The notes: generated by a model not told the origin, from the letters alone. Positions 33,161 to 43,115 are shown, numbered from the stretch's first letter. The stretch: 45,451 nucleotides of DNA from an uncultured Prochlorococcus sp. (GCA_902606255.1 CACLFQ010000006.1:1-45451); one strand, 5' to 3'. Numbers and translations: made by a program.

Positions 33161-33778
33161 ATGAAATATGCTATCAATCATGAATTTGTCTCGATTAGCT
33201 CTCAAACTGCAACTCATAGAATTATTTTGATGCATGGTTGGGGAGCTGATTCAGATGACCTTTTAACATTTGGAAAGGAGATGACTGAAAAAATAAATCT
33301 TGATTTTGAAGTAATTTCTTTGAGGGCGCCTGGATTACATCCAAGTGGTCAAGGAAGAGAGTGGTATGGATTATACCCACATGATTGGAACGGAGCTGAG
33401 GTTGAAGTAAATAAACTTTTAGTTACATTAAAAAAATTTGATACTAATCAAATTCCACTAAGAAAAACAATTTTGTTGGGCTTCTCTCAGGGAGCGGCAA
33501 TGGCAATTGATGCAGGATTTAAATTAAATTTTGGATTAATTATAGCTTGTAGTGGTTATCCTCACCCCAACTGGACCCCGGGAGAAAACTGCTCGCCATT
33601 TATTATTAGTCATGGTTTATTCGATGACGTTGTGCCTATAGATGCTTCTAGAACTATTTATAAAAAGGTAAAGAATAAGTCTTCTAAATTTTGTGAATTA
33701 TTAGAATTCGATGGATTTCATCAAATTGATTCAAATTTAATTAATTTTATAAGTTCAAATATAAGTAATATTTTTTAA
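33161..33778 (+). CDS. Alpha/beta hydrolase, phospholipase/carboxylesterase family
   Basis: 205 aa; ILMHGWGADSDDL, LLGFSQGAAMAID, SHGLFDDVVP. Confidence 0.92.
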   Translation: MKYAINHEFVSISSQTATHRIILMHGWGADSDDLLTFGKEMTEKINLDFEVISLRAPGLHPSGQGREWYGLYPHDWNGAEVEVNKLLVTLKKFDTNQIPLRKTILLGFSQGAAMAIDAGFKLNFGLIIACSGYPHPNWTPGENCSPFIISHGLFDDVVPIDASRTIYKKVKNKSSKFCELLEFDGFHQIDSNLINFISSNISNIF

Positions 33779-34143
33779 ACAAAAGCATATTCGTATTCTT
33801 CAATCTCTTCCCAATCATCTGCAGTAAGTTCTAGACCTTCAAATATTTTTTCTTCACCAATTCCTTCAACTACAACTTTTAGTGATGGAAATAGAAAATG
33901 ATTCTCTTCAGCATATTGGGCGCTAAATAACCCTTTTTCACCCCAAAAAAACCTATCTGTAGTATGTTCATTTCTTCTGACATTGTAGACTGAAGGAGCA
34001 GAGAGACCATTTTCAGCTATGAATCTTCTTGCAGCTGTAACTGGTTTATGTTTGCCAGTTTCGATATGATAAATAGGTACATGTGCCATTACTCTTTGGC
34101 CAGCCAATCTTCTTCTGCTGATTCTTTTTCTTTTTTTTGACAT
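33775..34143 (-). CDS. DUF3155-like conserved cyanobacterial protein
   Basis: 122 aa; MSKKRKRISRRRLAGQRVMAHVPIYHIETGKHKPVTAARRFI; family assignment from memory. Confidence 0.8.
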   Translation of the reverse strand: MSKKRKRISRRRLAGQRVMAHVPIYHIETGKHKPVTAARRFIAENGLSAPSVYNVRRNEHTTDRFFWGEKGLFSAQYAEENHFLFPSLKVVVEGIGEEKIFEGLELTADDWEEIEEYEYAFV

Positions 34144-34395
34144 TGATTGGTACTCCTGAAATTATTAATGAGATTAGTCTTATTTATTTTTACTAATCTT
34201 ATATATGTGATTTTAAATTCACTTCAAATTACATAGAGGACCCATCCAACCCCTGATGTAGCTTAAAATATGATTAAATATTCATATTTAAGGCTGGCTA
34301 AAGTCAGACCTCTTTATATATCTTAATACTTTTTTCATATTTTACAAGCCTTTTTTCAAGTTTTTTTTTAAAAATTTCTCAAAATTTCATTAATT

Positions 34396-35532
34396 ATGAA
34401 TCTTTCAAAAAAATTTGAAGAACTAATCATAAAACAGCTAGAGAGTTTTGGTTGCTCAATGGGCGTGACTAATTTAGTTATGTATCTTGCTTCAGCTAAG
34501 CAAGGAACTAAAGCATCTTTTGAAATGATTGGTCAATGGCCTCAAATTGATAGGCTACTGACATCAATAGAAGATGATCCCTCACTAAAAGTTTCATCGC
34601 CTAATAGAAGATGGTACCCGCTTCAAGAAAACGATATTCTACTTGGTGTCCTTAGGGTAGAAACTGATTTGAAAGGGGGGAATTGGCCAGTATCTCTTGA
34701 TTCTAGATTAAAAGCTCTTTCAATATCTTTAGCTAAATGCGTCTCTATCGAATTAGAACGTCAAAATAAAAATAAAGAAATCAATTATTTAAAGAATCAG
34801 GTGAATGTCATTATCCATCAATTAAGGAATCCATTGGCTGCTATTAGGACATATGCAAAATTACTAATAAAAAGACTTGGTTCAGATGATGAATCTATTG
34901 ATATAGTCGAACGTATGATAATAGAGCAAAAACAAATTAATCAATATATGGATTCTTTTGCGCAATTAAATTCACCTATTCAACTGCCTCTAGAAATTGG
35001 AGAGGAAAGATTATTATTACCACCAAATTTAGATAATAAAAAGGTAATAACTGTTCAGAGTTTATTGAGACCAATATTAGAAAGGGGAAAAGCTAATGCG
35101 GACTTAGAGAATAGAGATTGGACTGAACCTTCTCTTTGGCCAGATTGGACTATATCGCCATTAAAGGCAAAATATGCTGTAATTGCAGAAATTGTGGCAA
35201 ATTTATTAGAAAATGCGTTTAAATATGCCCAAAAAGATGCTGAAATTGGACTCGCAATTACGAGTAATGGACTTTGTATATTTGATGATGGTAAAAAAAT
35301 AACCAAAAATGAAAACGAGAAAATTTTTGAAAAAGGTTTTAGAGGATCAGCCGCTAAGAAGAAGGACGGTACTGGAGTGGGACTTTTTTTGGCGAGGAAA
35401 TTGGCAAAACAAATTGGAGGAGATTTGAGATTGCTGGAAAATAACTCGATTGATAATACTGAGAAATTAAAAAATCTTAAGAAGAAAAATATTTTCTATT
35501 TAGAACTACCTATAAAAGAATTGCATGCATAA
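34396..35532 (+). CDS. Sensor histidine kinase (no adjacent response regulator)
   Basis: 378 aa; H-box IIHQLRNPLAAIRTYAKLL, N-box IVANLLENAFKYA, G-box GTGVGLFLARKLAKQIGGDL. Confidence 0.9.
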   Translation: MNLSKKFEELIIKQLESFGCSMGVTNLVMYLASAKQGTKASFEMIGQWPQIDRLLTSIEDDPSLKVSSPNRRWYPLQENDILLGVLRVETDLKGGNWPVSLDSRLKALSISLAKCVSIELERQNKNKEINYLKNQVNVIIHQLRNPLAAIRTYAKLLIKRLGSDDESIDIVERMIIEQKQINQYMDSFAQLNSPIQLPLEIGEERLLLPPNLDNKKVITVQSLLRPILERGKANADLENRDWTEPSLWPDWTISPLKAKYAVIAEIVANLLENAFKYAQKDAEIGLAITSNGLCIFDDGKKITKNENEKIFEKGFRGSAAKKKDGTGVGLFLARKLAKQIGGDLRLLENNSIDNTEKLKNLKKKNIFYLELPIKELHA

Positions 35533-36274
35533 ACAACATCGCAGTTTCAACTAGTAGAACACTTGCACCGCATGCATCTCCATTGAAGCCTCCAATTTTA
35601 TTACCCAGTATGTTTGGGATAGAATAGCTTAGAAAAATACCAATCAAGATAAGAATTAAAAATTTAATTAATATTGCTTGGGATGTAATTGAAACTAATT
35701 GGTATGCAATGAAAATTAAAAGAAAAATAATGGAGATCAAAGATTCTTTTTTAAATCCCTTCCAAAACTTTTTGTGACTAATAGATTTTTTCTTATAACT
35801 GATATATTTAAACTTTTCTATAAAAAATAAATTTGAAAATCTTCCCCAAAATAAGCATATAGGTAAAATAAAAATTATTAGGTTTTGAATTTTCAGTATG
35901 CAAGCAATTTGAATTAATGTTATAAAAACTAAAGCTTGAACACCAAAGGACCCAACTTTACTGTCTTTCATGGCTTTTAAACGTTTCTTTTTACCCGCAA
36001 AAATACCATCGAAAGTATCCATTAAACCATCAATGTGTAGACCACCAGTAATTAAATATCCTGAAGCCAAACAAATTAATGTAGATGCATAAATTGACCA
36101 AGAGTTTGTTCTTAAAAAAAGAAAAATATAACTCTGTATTGTTCCAATAAAAAATCCTAAAGGCGGCGCAAATTGTGCAATATTTTTAAATTCGGGATTG
36201 ATTAAAGGTATCTTTGGGAATGTCGTATAGAAAATCCAAGATCCTGCAAAATTTTTAATTAAATATTTTTTGAT
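35510..36274 (-). CDS. cobS: Adenosylcobinamide-GDP ribazoletransferase; N-terminus extended, non-canonical start proposed
   Basis: The track ORF starts at TTG 36070 inside the gene (GLHIDGLMDTFDG, LMDTFDGIFAGKKKRLKAMKDSKVGSFG). The frame is open upstream to TAA at 36292-36290 and encodes KKYLIKNFAGSWIFYTTFPKIPLINPEFKNIAQFAPPLGFFIG, but no in-frame ATG/GTG/TTG precedes it; ATC at 36274 is the most natural position. Confidence 0.8.
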   Translation of the reverse strand: MKKYLIKNFAGSWIFYTTFPKIPLINPEFKNIAQFAPPLGFFIGTIQSYIFLFLRTNSWSIYASTLICLASGYLITGGLHIDGLMDTFDGIFAGKKKRLKAMKDSKVGSFGVQALVFITLIQIACILKIQNLIIFILPICLFWGRFSNLFFIEKFKYISYKKKSISHKKFWKGFKKESLISIIFLLIFIAYQLVSITSQAILIKFLILILIGIFLSYSIPNILGNKIGGFNGDACGASVLLVETAMLFMHAILL

Positions 36275-36348
36275 GAGATAAAAATAGATTTAATATTAAA
36301 TAATAGGGTAAATTAATGAAATAGGGTCAAAAAATTTTATAAATTATC

Positions 36349-37467
36349 GTGTTTGAATTTGAAATTACATCGAATTGCAGTAATACAGGGGCAAGAACTG
36401 GTATTTTTCATACACCAAATGGTCAGGTAAACACACCAAAATTTATGCCTGTGGGTACTTTGGCAACGGTTAAAGGAATGTCATCTAAGCAGTTAACCTC
36501 TACAGGGTCAGAAATGATCCTCTCAAATACCTTTCATCTTCATTTACAACCTGGAGAAAAACTAGTTAAAGAATCTGGCGGAATACATAAGTTCATGAAT
36601 TGGCCTAAGCCTATTCTTACTGATTCAGGAGGATATCAAGTTTTTAGTTTGGCCAAATTAAATAATATTTCTGACAAAGGTGTGGAATTTAAAAATCCAA
36701 GAGATGGTAGTCATGTATTTTTATCACCTGAAAAAGTAATACAGATTCAAATGGATCTTGGATCGGATGTTGCGATGGCTTTTGATCATTGTCCTCCGCA
36801 TACAGCTAACGAAAATGATATTGAGGACTCTTTACAAAGAACTCATTCATGGTTGCAAAAATGTGTTGAGACTCATCAGAAATCCAATCAAGCATTATTC
36901 GGCATAGTTCAAGGTGGTAAGTATCCGAGATTGAGAGAATATAGCGCAAAATATACAAGTTCTTTTGATCTGCCTGGAATAGCAGTGGGAGGTGTGAGTG
37001 TTGGCGAGGCAGTCGAAGAAATACATAGTGTAATTAATTACGTTCCGAAATTCTTACCAATAAATAAACCAAGATATTTAATGGGAATTGGCTCTTTAAG
37101 AGAGATTTCTTTAGCTGTTGCTAATGGATTCGATATATTTGACTGTGTTTTGCCTACAAGACTCGGAAGACATGGGACTGCATTTTTTAATAATGAAAGA
37201 TTGAATTTGCGAAATGCTAGATTTAAAAATGACTTTTCTCCGATTGACAAAACTTGTAAATGCGAGACCTGTAAATCCTACTCTCGAGCATATTTGCATC
37301 ATCTAATTAGAAATGACGAAATATTAGGCCTAACCCTCATAAGTTTGCATAATATTGCTCATTTAATAAGATTTACCAATGCGATTTCTAATGCAATTAG
37401 AGATAATTGTTTTACAAATGATTTCGCTCCTTGGGAAACATCCTCTATTGCTCATCATACGTGGTAA
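36349..37467 (+). CDS. tgt: Queuine tRNA-ribosyltransferase
   Basis: 372 aa (GTG start); [52 protein letters not shown] zinc site. Confidence 0.98.
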   Translation: MFEFEITSNCSNTGARTGIFHTPNGQVNTPKFMPVGTLATVKGMSSKQLTSTGSEMILSNTFHLHLQPGEKLVKESGGIHKFMNWPKPILTDSGGYQVFSLAKLNNISDKGVEFKNPRDGSHVFLSPEKVIQIQMDLGSDVAMAFDHCPPHTANENDIEDSLQRTHSWLQKCVETHQKSNQALFGIVQGGKYPRLREYSAKYTSSFDLPGIAVGGVSVGEAVEEIHSVINYVPKFLPINKPRYLMGIGSLREISLAVANGFDIFDCVLPTRLGRHGTAFFNNERLNLRNARFKNDFSPIDKTCKCETCKSYSRAYLHHLIRNDEILGLTLISLHNIAHLIRFTNAISNAIRDNCFTNDFAPWETSSIAHHTW

Positions 37468-37501
37468 CGTCTTATCATAATTAATTAAATTATTAAAAAA
37501 G

Positions 37502-37642
37502 GTGCTCATTCTATTTAATACATTTGCTGAATTGCCAGAGGCTTACAAAGCCTTTGCTCCAACTGTTGATGTTCTTCCACTTATTCCTTTATTTTTCTTT
37601 TTATTGGTATTTGTTTGGCAAGCTGCAGTTGGATTTAAATAA
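37502..37642 (+). CDS. psbK: Photosystem II protein PsbK
   Basis: Manual translation (missed by ORF track), GTG start: [46 protein letters not shown]. Confidence 0.93.
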
Positions 37643-37668
37643 AATTCTTTTAGTTTAGATTGTTAGTA

Positions 37669-38673
37669 CTAGAAAGGATTTTCAAGTAAAATCGCATCTC
37701 CAGAATTATCTACAGCACTCTCTATAAAATCAGCAATTTTTAATGCTCTTGAGGCTTGCTCACCATCTACCTCAGGTGTTTCTTTACCCTGAACGCATTT
37801 AAGAAAATGCTCCAGTTCTGCATAAAGAGGTTCAATGGAGGTTGTGCTAACTTCTTCGACATATCCATCATTTCTATAAACTAATTCTCCATGCTCTGCT
37901 GTGTATGATTCATGAGACTTTCGATGGATTTGTAAAGAGTGATTTAAGAAATCAGTTTCTACTAGGCCATTTTGGCAGTGAGCACTTAAATTTCTAATTT
38001 TTTTATGACTCATTTTGCTGGCAGTTAAGCTTGCAATAACATTATTTTTAAAAACTAAAGTAGCATTAACATAATCTATTAATCCTTCGCTATTTCTTCC
38101 TCCAACAGCTGCTAATTTTTGTATTTTTGAGTTTACAAGCTCTAGAATAAGATCAATGTCATGAATCATTAAATCCATTACTACAGATACATCATTTGCT
38201 CTGTCTGCATGGGGACTGTGCCTCCTTGCTTCTAAAACAACAATTTCTTCATTATTTACAATTTTATTTAATTCTCTAAAAGCAGGATTAAATCTTTCAA
38301 TATGCCCAACTTGTAATAGACATTTACTTGCATTAGCGGCCTTTATTAAGGATTTTGCCTCCAACTCATTAGCTGCAATTGGTTTTTCAATGAGAACGTT
38401 AGTACCTCCATTTAGACAATCTAGTCCTACCTTATGATGAAGTAGTGTCGGGACAGCGATACAAATAGCATCAACTTTTGGAATTAAGTCCTTATAATTT
38501 TTGAACCATTCACATTGAAATTGTTCAATAGCTAATTTACCTCTCTCTTCATTTGGATCTGCTACTCCAATGAGATTTGCATCTTTGAGTAAACTTAGTA
38601 CTCGAGCATGATGCCAACCCATATTCCCTATACCTATTACTCCAACCTTTACGGGTGATGAGGTTGGTTGCAT
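37669..38673 (-). CDS. Gfo/Idh/MocA-family oxidoreductase
   Basis: 334 aa; VGVIGIGNMGWHHARVL Rossmann motif, EKPIAANELEA, VMDLMIHDIDLIL. Confidence 0.92.
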   Translation of the reverse strand: MQPTSSPVKVGVIGIGNMGWHHARVLSLLKDANLIGVADPNEERGKLAIEQFQCEWFKNYKDLIPKVDAICIAVPTLLHHKVGLDCLNGGTNVLIEKPIAANELEAKSLIKAANASKCLLQVGHIERFNPAFRELNKIVNNEEIVVLEARRHSPHADRANDVSVVMDLMIHDIDLILELVNSKIQKLAAVGGRNSEGLIDYVNATLVFKNNVIASLTASKMSHKKIRNLSAHCQNGLVETDFLNHSLQIHRKSHESYTAEHGELVYRNDGYVEEVSTTSIEPLYAELEHFLKCVQGKETPEVDGEQASRALKIADFIESAVDNSGDAILLENPF

Positions 38674-38722
38674 AATTTTAAATCCATTTATTTATTATCA
38701 TTATCCTCCATGGGATCCACAT

Positions 38723-39991
38723 TTAGCTTTTGGGAAGAATTATATTAACACGATCAATTTTTGGACCTGACATAGAAATAACTTCAAATTTAATGTTATT
38801 AAAATCTAAAACGTCCCCAATCTTTGGAACCATTTGAAATTTTTCCAGCAGAAATCCAGCAAGAGTATGATAATCTGCTCCTTCTGGAATGGAACATCCT
38901 AACTTCTTATTGATATCAATAATTTCTGATTTTCCAGCTATTGACCATTTTTTAGAGAAATTATCTAACATTCTCATGTCTGAATAAATTCTATTGTTGA
39001 GCATTTCCTCTCCAACTATTTCGCCATTTAGATCAGCTGCAGTTATGAGCCCCTCTGTTCCACCGTGTTCATCAACTACTAGTAAGAAAGGATTATAGTC
39101 TCTTACTATTGGAAATATTTCTGCTAATGAACATGTTTCTATAATTTTTGTCACTGGTAAAAGGAACGGCTCTAGTAATGTATTGGCTTCCATTTCACCT
39201 TTTGAAATTGGCTTAGCTAGATAACGCAAATCTAATACACCTAATACATCATCTAAAGACTCACCAATCACAAAGAAGCGAGCATGGCGAGTTTTATCAA
39301 CTTGTTTCATAAGTTCTGAAAAGGTTATATTTTTTGGCAAAGTTACCATTTCAGATCTTGGAATCATTACTTCTTTAACTTGTGTATCTTTTAAAGCAAA
39401 AACTCCTTCAAGAATATTTTTCTCATCTGGTTTTAAACCTGTTACATTATCTGTTTCTATAAGAGTTTCTAATTCTCCTGCGGATAAACCCGAGTTTAAA
39501 GAATCCCATTTGTTATTTAAATTGAACAAGCCTAAACAGGCGCTAGCAAAGAATTCTATTGTCTTAACTATAGGATTCATAGCTTTTCTAACGGCATCGA
39601 ATACTGTTGTAAGCCTTAATGCAGCAGATTCTGGATTGTTAATTACTAGTGCTTTAGGTATTAGTCCAGAAACGAGAGTAACAACTAAAACAACAAATAA
39701 AAATAATAGAAGATCATAAAATCTATTTGACAAAATATTGCTTTTCCAATAATCATTAGCCAGGTTATTGCTGAGCCATCCAATTGCAATTAATGAAATT
39801 GTTACTCCAAATTGAGAGGCAATTAATGAAGATCTAAAGCGTTTTTGAATTTTTAAAATTGAAAATGCTCCTTTCTTTTTTTCTTCTATTAACCTTAAAA
39901 CTTTACTTGGCCTTATTAATAAAAAAGAGAGTTCACTCGCTGCGAAAAAAGCTGGGAAAAACAAAAGAAATAAAAGTAGAGTTATTTTCAT
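38723..39991 (-). CDS. CNNM/HlyC-CorC-type protein with CBS domains
   Basis: 422 aa; N-terminal DUF21-like TM region, VKEVMIPRSEMVTLP, FLLVVDEHGGTEGLITAADLNGEIVGE, C-terminal CorC/HlyC-type domain. Confidence 0.93.
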   Translation of the reverse strand: MKITLLLFLLFFPAFFAASELSFLLIRPSKVLRLIEEKKKGAFSILKIQKRFRSSLIASQFGVTISLIAIGWLSNNLANDYWKSNILSNRFYDLLLFLFVVLVVTLVSGLIPKALVINNPESAALRLTTVFDAVRKAMNPIVKTIEFFASACLGLFNLNNKWDSLNSGLSAGELETLIETDNVTGLKPDEKNILEGVFALKDTQVKEVMIPRSEMVTLPKNITFSELMKQVDKTRHARFFVIGESLDDVLGVLDLRYLAKPISKGEMEANTLLEPFLLPVTKIIETCSLAEIFPIVRDYNPFLLVVDEHGGTEGLITAADLNGEIVGEEMLNNRIYSDMRMLDNFSKKWSIAGKSEIIDINKKLGCSIPEGADYHTLAGFLLEKFQMVPKIGDVLDFNNIKFEVISMSGPKIDRVNIILPKS

Positions 39992-40009
39992 TCAATGACA
40001 AATGAATAA

Positions 40010-40082
40010 TGGGGGTGGCGAGGATCGAACTCGCCTTAGCCAAATTATGAGTTTGGTGCATTCACCAGATTGCTACACCCCC
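40010..40082 (-). tRNA. trnM-CAU: tRNA-Met (CAT anticodon)
   Basis: Reverse complement GGGGGTGTAGCAATCTGGTGAATGCACCAAACTCATAATTTGGCTAAGGCGAGTTCGATCCTCGCCACCCCCA; anticodon loop CTCATAA. Confidence 0.96.
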
Positions 40083-40223
40083 AAAGGAATTTATGTAATT
40101 TTAATTACATTGAATTTCAATATACAATATAAAAATAATATTTCAAAAAACACCTCATTAGGAAGTTTTTGTGAGATTTCTTTTTTTTCTTCTAATCTTT
40201 AAATATAAATTTAACTTTTACTA

Positions 40224-40784
40224 ATGAGTAATTTTTCTGAAAAGTATGATTTAAATAAAGCAAAATTGTTAAAAAAGTTAATTGAAAAATCTTACAAGAG
40301 AGGAAACTTCATTTTATCTTCAGGAAAAAAAAGCAGTCATTACTTCAACTGTAAACCAGTATCATTAAATGGCGAAGGCCTAAACTTAATAAGTGATTTA
40401 TTTTTAGAGTTAAAAGACTCAAGGTCAAAAGCTGTAGCAGGATTGACATTAGGCGCAGATCCTATAGTAAGTGGATTAATTGTCAAAGCAGCTTTGCAAG
40501 GCTTAGACCTAAATGGTTTAATAATTCGCAAAGAAATTAAAAAATACGGCACCAAAGCTGGTATAGAGGGCTCTAACTTAGAAGAAGGTACTTTGGTAAC
40601 TGTCTTGGAGGATGTGGTTACAACTGCTGGTTCAGTAATAAAAGCTATAAAAAAGTTACGAGAAAATAATTATGTTGTTGAGGAAGTTTTGTCTATAGTT
40701 GATAGGCAAGAAGGGGGATGTGAAGCCCTTAACGATGAAAATGTTAAATTAAAGAGTCTTTTTACAATTAAAGACTTTTTATAA
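40224..40784 (+). CDS. pyrE: Orotate phosphoribosyltransferase
   Basis: 186 aa; [36 protein letters not shown]. Confidence 0.96.
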   Translation: MSNFSEKYDLNKAKLLKKLIEKSYKRGNFILSSGKKSSHYFNCKPVSLNGEGLNLISDLFLELKDSRSKAVAGLTLGADPIVSGLIVKAALQGLDLNGLIIRKEIKKYGTKAGIEGSNLEEGTLVTVLEDVVTTAGSVIKAIKKLRENNYVVEEVLSIVDRQEGGCEALNDENVKLKSLFTIKDFL

Positions 40785-40794
40785 TTATCTCAAA

Positions 40795-41631
40795 ATGCAA
40801 GATAAAAAAAAAAAGTTTTGGCTTGAAAAATTTGATTGTTTTTCTATTACTGGAAAACATGCCAAAAAATTTTTGAATGGAATAACAACTGGTAATATTC
40901 TTAATTCAGAAAATAAAGTTATTAAAACTTGTTGGTTAACTCCAAATGGAGTTTTAAGGTCATTAATTGAAATTAATTTTTTAGAAAGAAATTTAGAAGT
41001 AATTATCTTGGCGGGTAATACCAATGAAATAATTGATTATTTTAATCAAATTATTTTTCCTGCGGACGATGTACTTCTAAGTGAACCTTTCTTGATAAAT
41101 AGAATTCAGGAAATTGATGAATCTAATTCATGGAGAGCTTACCAGCCTACTTTCTTCAAAATAGAAGACAAAGAATTTGAAATATATAAAAATAAACTAA
41201 ATTTACTGAATTCTAATGATTTAAAACTTTGGAAGGTTAATCAGGCAATACCCTCTTTAGAAATGGAAATAAACGGAAAAAATAATCCGCTTGAGCTTGG
41301 ATTAAAAGATCTTGTAGATTTTAATAAAGGTTGTTATTTAGGACAAGAAACAATGTCAAAAATAAAAAATGTTTCTTCTCTAAAACAGGAAATAAGAATT
41401 TGGAAATCATTTGAATTTAATTTGAACTTAGAAGTTGAAGATAAAAATTTATACATGAATTCTGCCAAGGATATTTCTGTAGGCAAAATCACTAGTTTTT
41501 TTAAATCAGATTCTCAAATAAAAGGCTTAGCAATGATAAAAAGAAAATATTTAGAAGAAGGAAACTATTTTTTTTCAGAAATTTTTGGAAAAATTATTAT
41601 AAATAAATCTGTAGGATCAATTTTTCTTTAA
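40795..41631 (+). CDS. ygfZ: YgfZ/GcvT-like folate-binding protein
   Basis: 278 aa; conserved KGCYLGQE motif (FNKGCYLGQETMSK). Confidence 0.9.
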   Translation: MQDKKKKFWLEKFDCFSITGKHAKKFLNGITTGNILNSENKVIKTCWLTPNGVLRSLIEINFLERNLEVIILAGNTNEIIDYFNQIIFPADDVLLSEPFLINRIQEIDESNSWRAYQPTFFKIEDKEFEIYKNKLNLLNSNDLKLWKVNQAIPSLEMEINGKNNPLELGLKDLVDFNKGCYLGQETMSKIKNVSSLKQEIRIWKSFEFNLNLEVEDKNLYMNSAKDISVGKITSFFKSDSQIKGLAMIKRKYLEEGNYFFSEIFGKIIINKSVGSIFL

Positions 41632-43035
41632 ATGATTTTTGATTAAATACTTTGCAATTTTAAAGGTAGCCAAACAATCATCTTTGTTATATTGGATAAT
41701 TTTTTGTAAAAATATTTCGTTTTCTGTAATTTGATATTGAATCCACCAATAAAGGGCTTTCGAGCCACTTACATTTTTCTGCACCCATTCAAATCCAAGC
41801 CAATTAGAAACGGTTTTTAAGCCATAGTTTTTTAGTGGTAATATCCAAGACTTTCTTATTAACGTATGTAAGTCTATAAATCTTGAGGTGAGTGAATCAA
41901 TTTCTTCAAAACTAAAATTTAGTTTTTTAGCAATATTAATTATTGCTATTTTTTCAGTTTCTCCGTAATGTAAAACTGGCCATTCCTTTTGTGAAAAAAG
42001 TATTTTGATAATTTGCCTGTAAGATTCTACTTTATTGTTTTTGAGATTTAAGATTGGCTCATAAACAAGATCTTCTTTTTTTGTAAATAAATTATTTATT
42101 TTTAAAAAACCATATAAAAAGTCATGCTTATCGTCAGGATTTGACTCAATATCAAATATAAAAAATCCCGAAAATTTTTTTTCTAATAGATCGTTAGTAT
42201 TATTTTTATTGAAAATGTAATATGGTTTACCAGAAATATAAGCTTGTGCTTGCTTTACAAATATGGAGGCTTTTTCATACTTTTGATCGTTGAATTTAGA
42301 TAATTTCTCTCCAAGTTTTTTTTCGCTATACGAAGCTAATGTTTGGGTATTAGATATTCCATTTGTTTTAAGTAATAATGCCGTTTTAGCTCCTATTCCA
42401 TCTATATCTGTTAGATATCCATTTTCTTTTGCTTCTTTGTCACAAAATTTTTGCCATGAACAAATAGTACATTTTTTTCTATCTTGAGTTATTTCTGGCA
42501 TAAATCCCTCTAAGCATTCATGCAAACTTAATAAAACATTCAAAACTTTTTTTCTTAATTTTTTATTTAAATAAATTTCTTCAACATTAACTTTATTACC
42601 AAAACTTGAAATTACTAATCCTTTTTCAATTTTAGATTCTTGAAAAGTACCTAATAGAATAGAACTAAAAGCTAGGTCGAATAAATGTTCTTTAGTGGTT
42701 TTGTGGCCTAACTTATAAACAGCAGGTAAATATTTATATGGTCCCCATTTACTCATACCTTTTGTCTTTACAAGTAATTGTGGACGTATCTCTGCGTTAA
42801 TATTTTGGAAAAAATTACCTTTGATTTTTAATCCGATTACCCCTTGATAACCATTTTTGCATGCTTTTAGTCCTGAATATATTTCACCATTACAAAATAT
42901 AGAGAAAATTTGAAACTGATTAATTTTATCTATAGCTTTTTGCGGAGACCAAACTTCATAAGATTTTTTACCCTTAAAATCTAGCCATGCTTTTCTTTTG
43001 CATCTTATAAAACTTTTTAAATGCTGAGAATTCAA
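41617..43035 (-). CDS. TM0106-family RecB-like / HhH / DEDD exonuclease fusion protein
   Basis: 472 aa; N-terminal FIRCKRKAWLDFKG and CTICSWQKFC (four-Cys Fe-S-like pattern), HhH-like DIDGIGAKTALLLKTNGI, C-terminal FFIFDIESNPDDKHDFLYGF ... YNKDDCLATFKIAKYL (RNase_H_2/YprB-like). Confidence 0.85.
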   Translation of the reverse strand: MNSQHLKSFIRCKRKAWLDFKGKKSYEVWSPQKAIDKINQFQIFSIFCNGEIYSGLKACKNGYQGVIGLKIKGNFFQNINAEIRPQLLVKTKGMSKWGPYKYLPAVYKLGHKTTKEHLFDLAFSSILLGTFQESKIEKGLVISSFGNKVNVEEIYLNKKLRKKVLNVLLSLHECLEGFMPEITQDRKKCTICSWQKFCDKEAKENGYLTDIDGIGAKTALLLKTNGISNTQTLASYSEKKLGEKLSKFNDQKYEKASIFVKQAQAYISGKPYYIFNKNNTNDLLEKKFSGFFIFDIESNPDDKHDFLYGFLKINNLFTKKEDLVYEPILNLKNNKVESYRQIIKILFSQKEWPVLHYGETEKIAIINIAKKLNFSFEEIDSLTSRFIDLHTLIRKSWILPLKNYGLKTVSNWLGFEWVQKNVSGSKALYWWIQYQITENEIFLQKIIQYNKDDCLATFKIAKYLIKNHLKKN

Positions 43036-43115
43036 TTTATTGTTTAAAGGCGGTTTTAAAATTTACTTATATAAATTAATATAGATAATTAAAAGAAATT
43101 AAGGAACTTTTAAAT

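Noticed and set aside
37038-37302. Minus-strand ORFs within tgt
   Set aside because: Antisense shadows of a confident tgt gene.
40093-40110. Near-palindrome ATGTAATTTTAATTACAT upstream of tRNA-Met
   Set aside because: AT-rich self-complementary sequence of this length is expected by chance here; no motif or spacing evidence for a binding site.
40002-40202. 66-aa plus-strand ORF (MNNGGGEDRTRLSQIM...)
   Set aside because: Runs antisense through tRNA-Met (40010-40082) and continues into AT-rich intergenic sequence; no protein-family resemblance.
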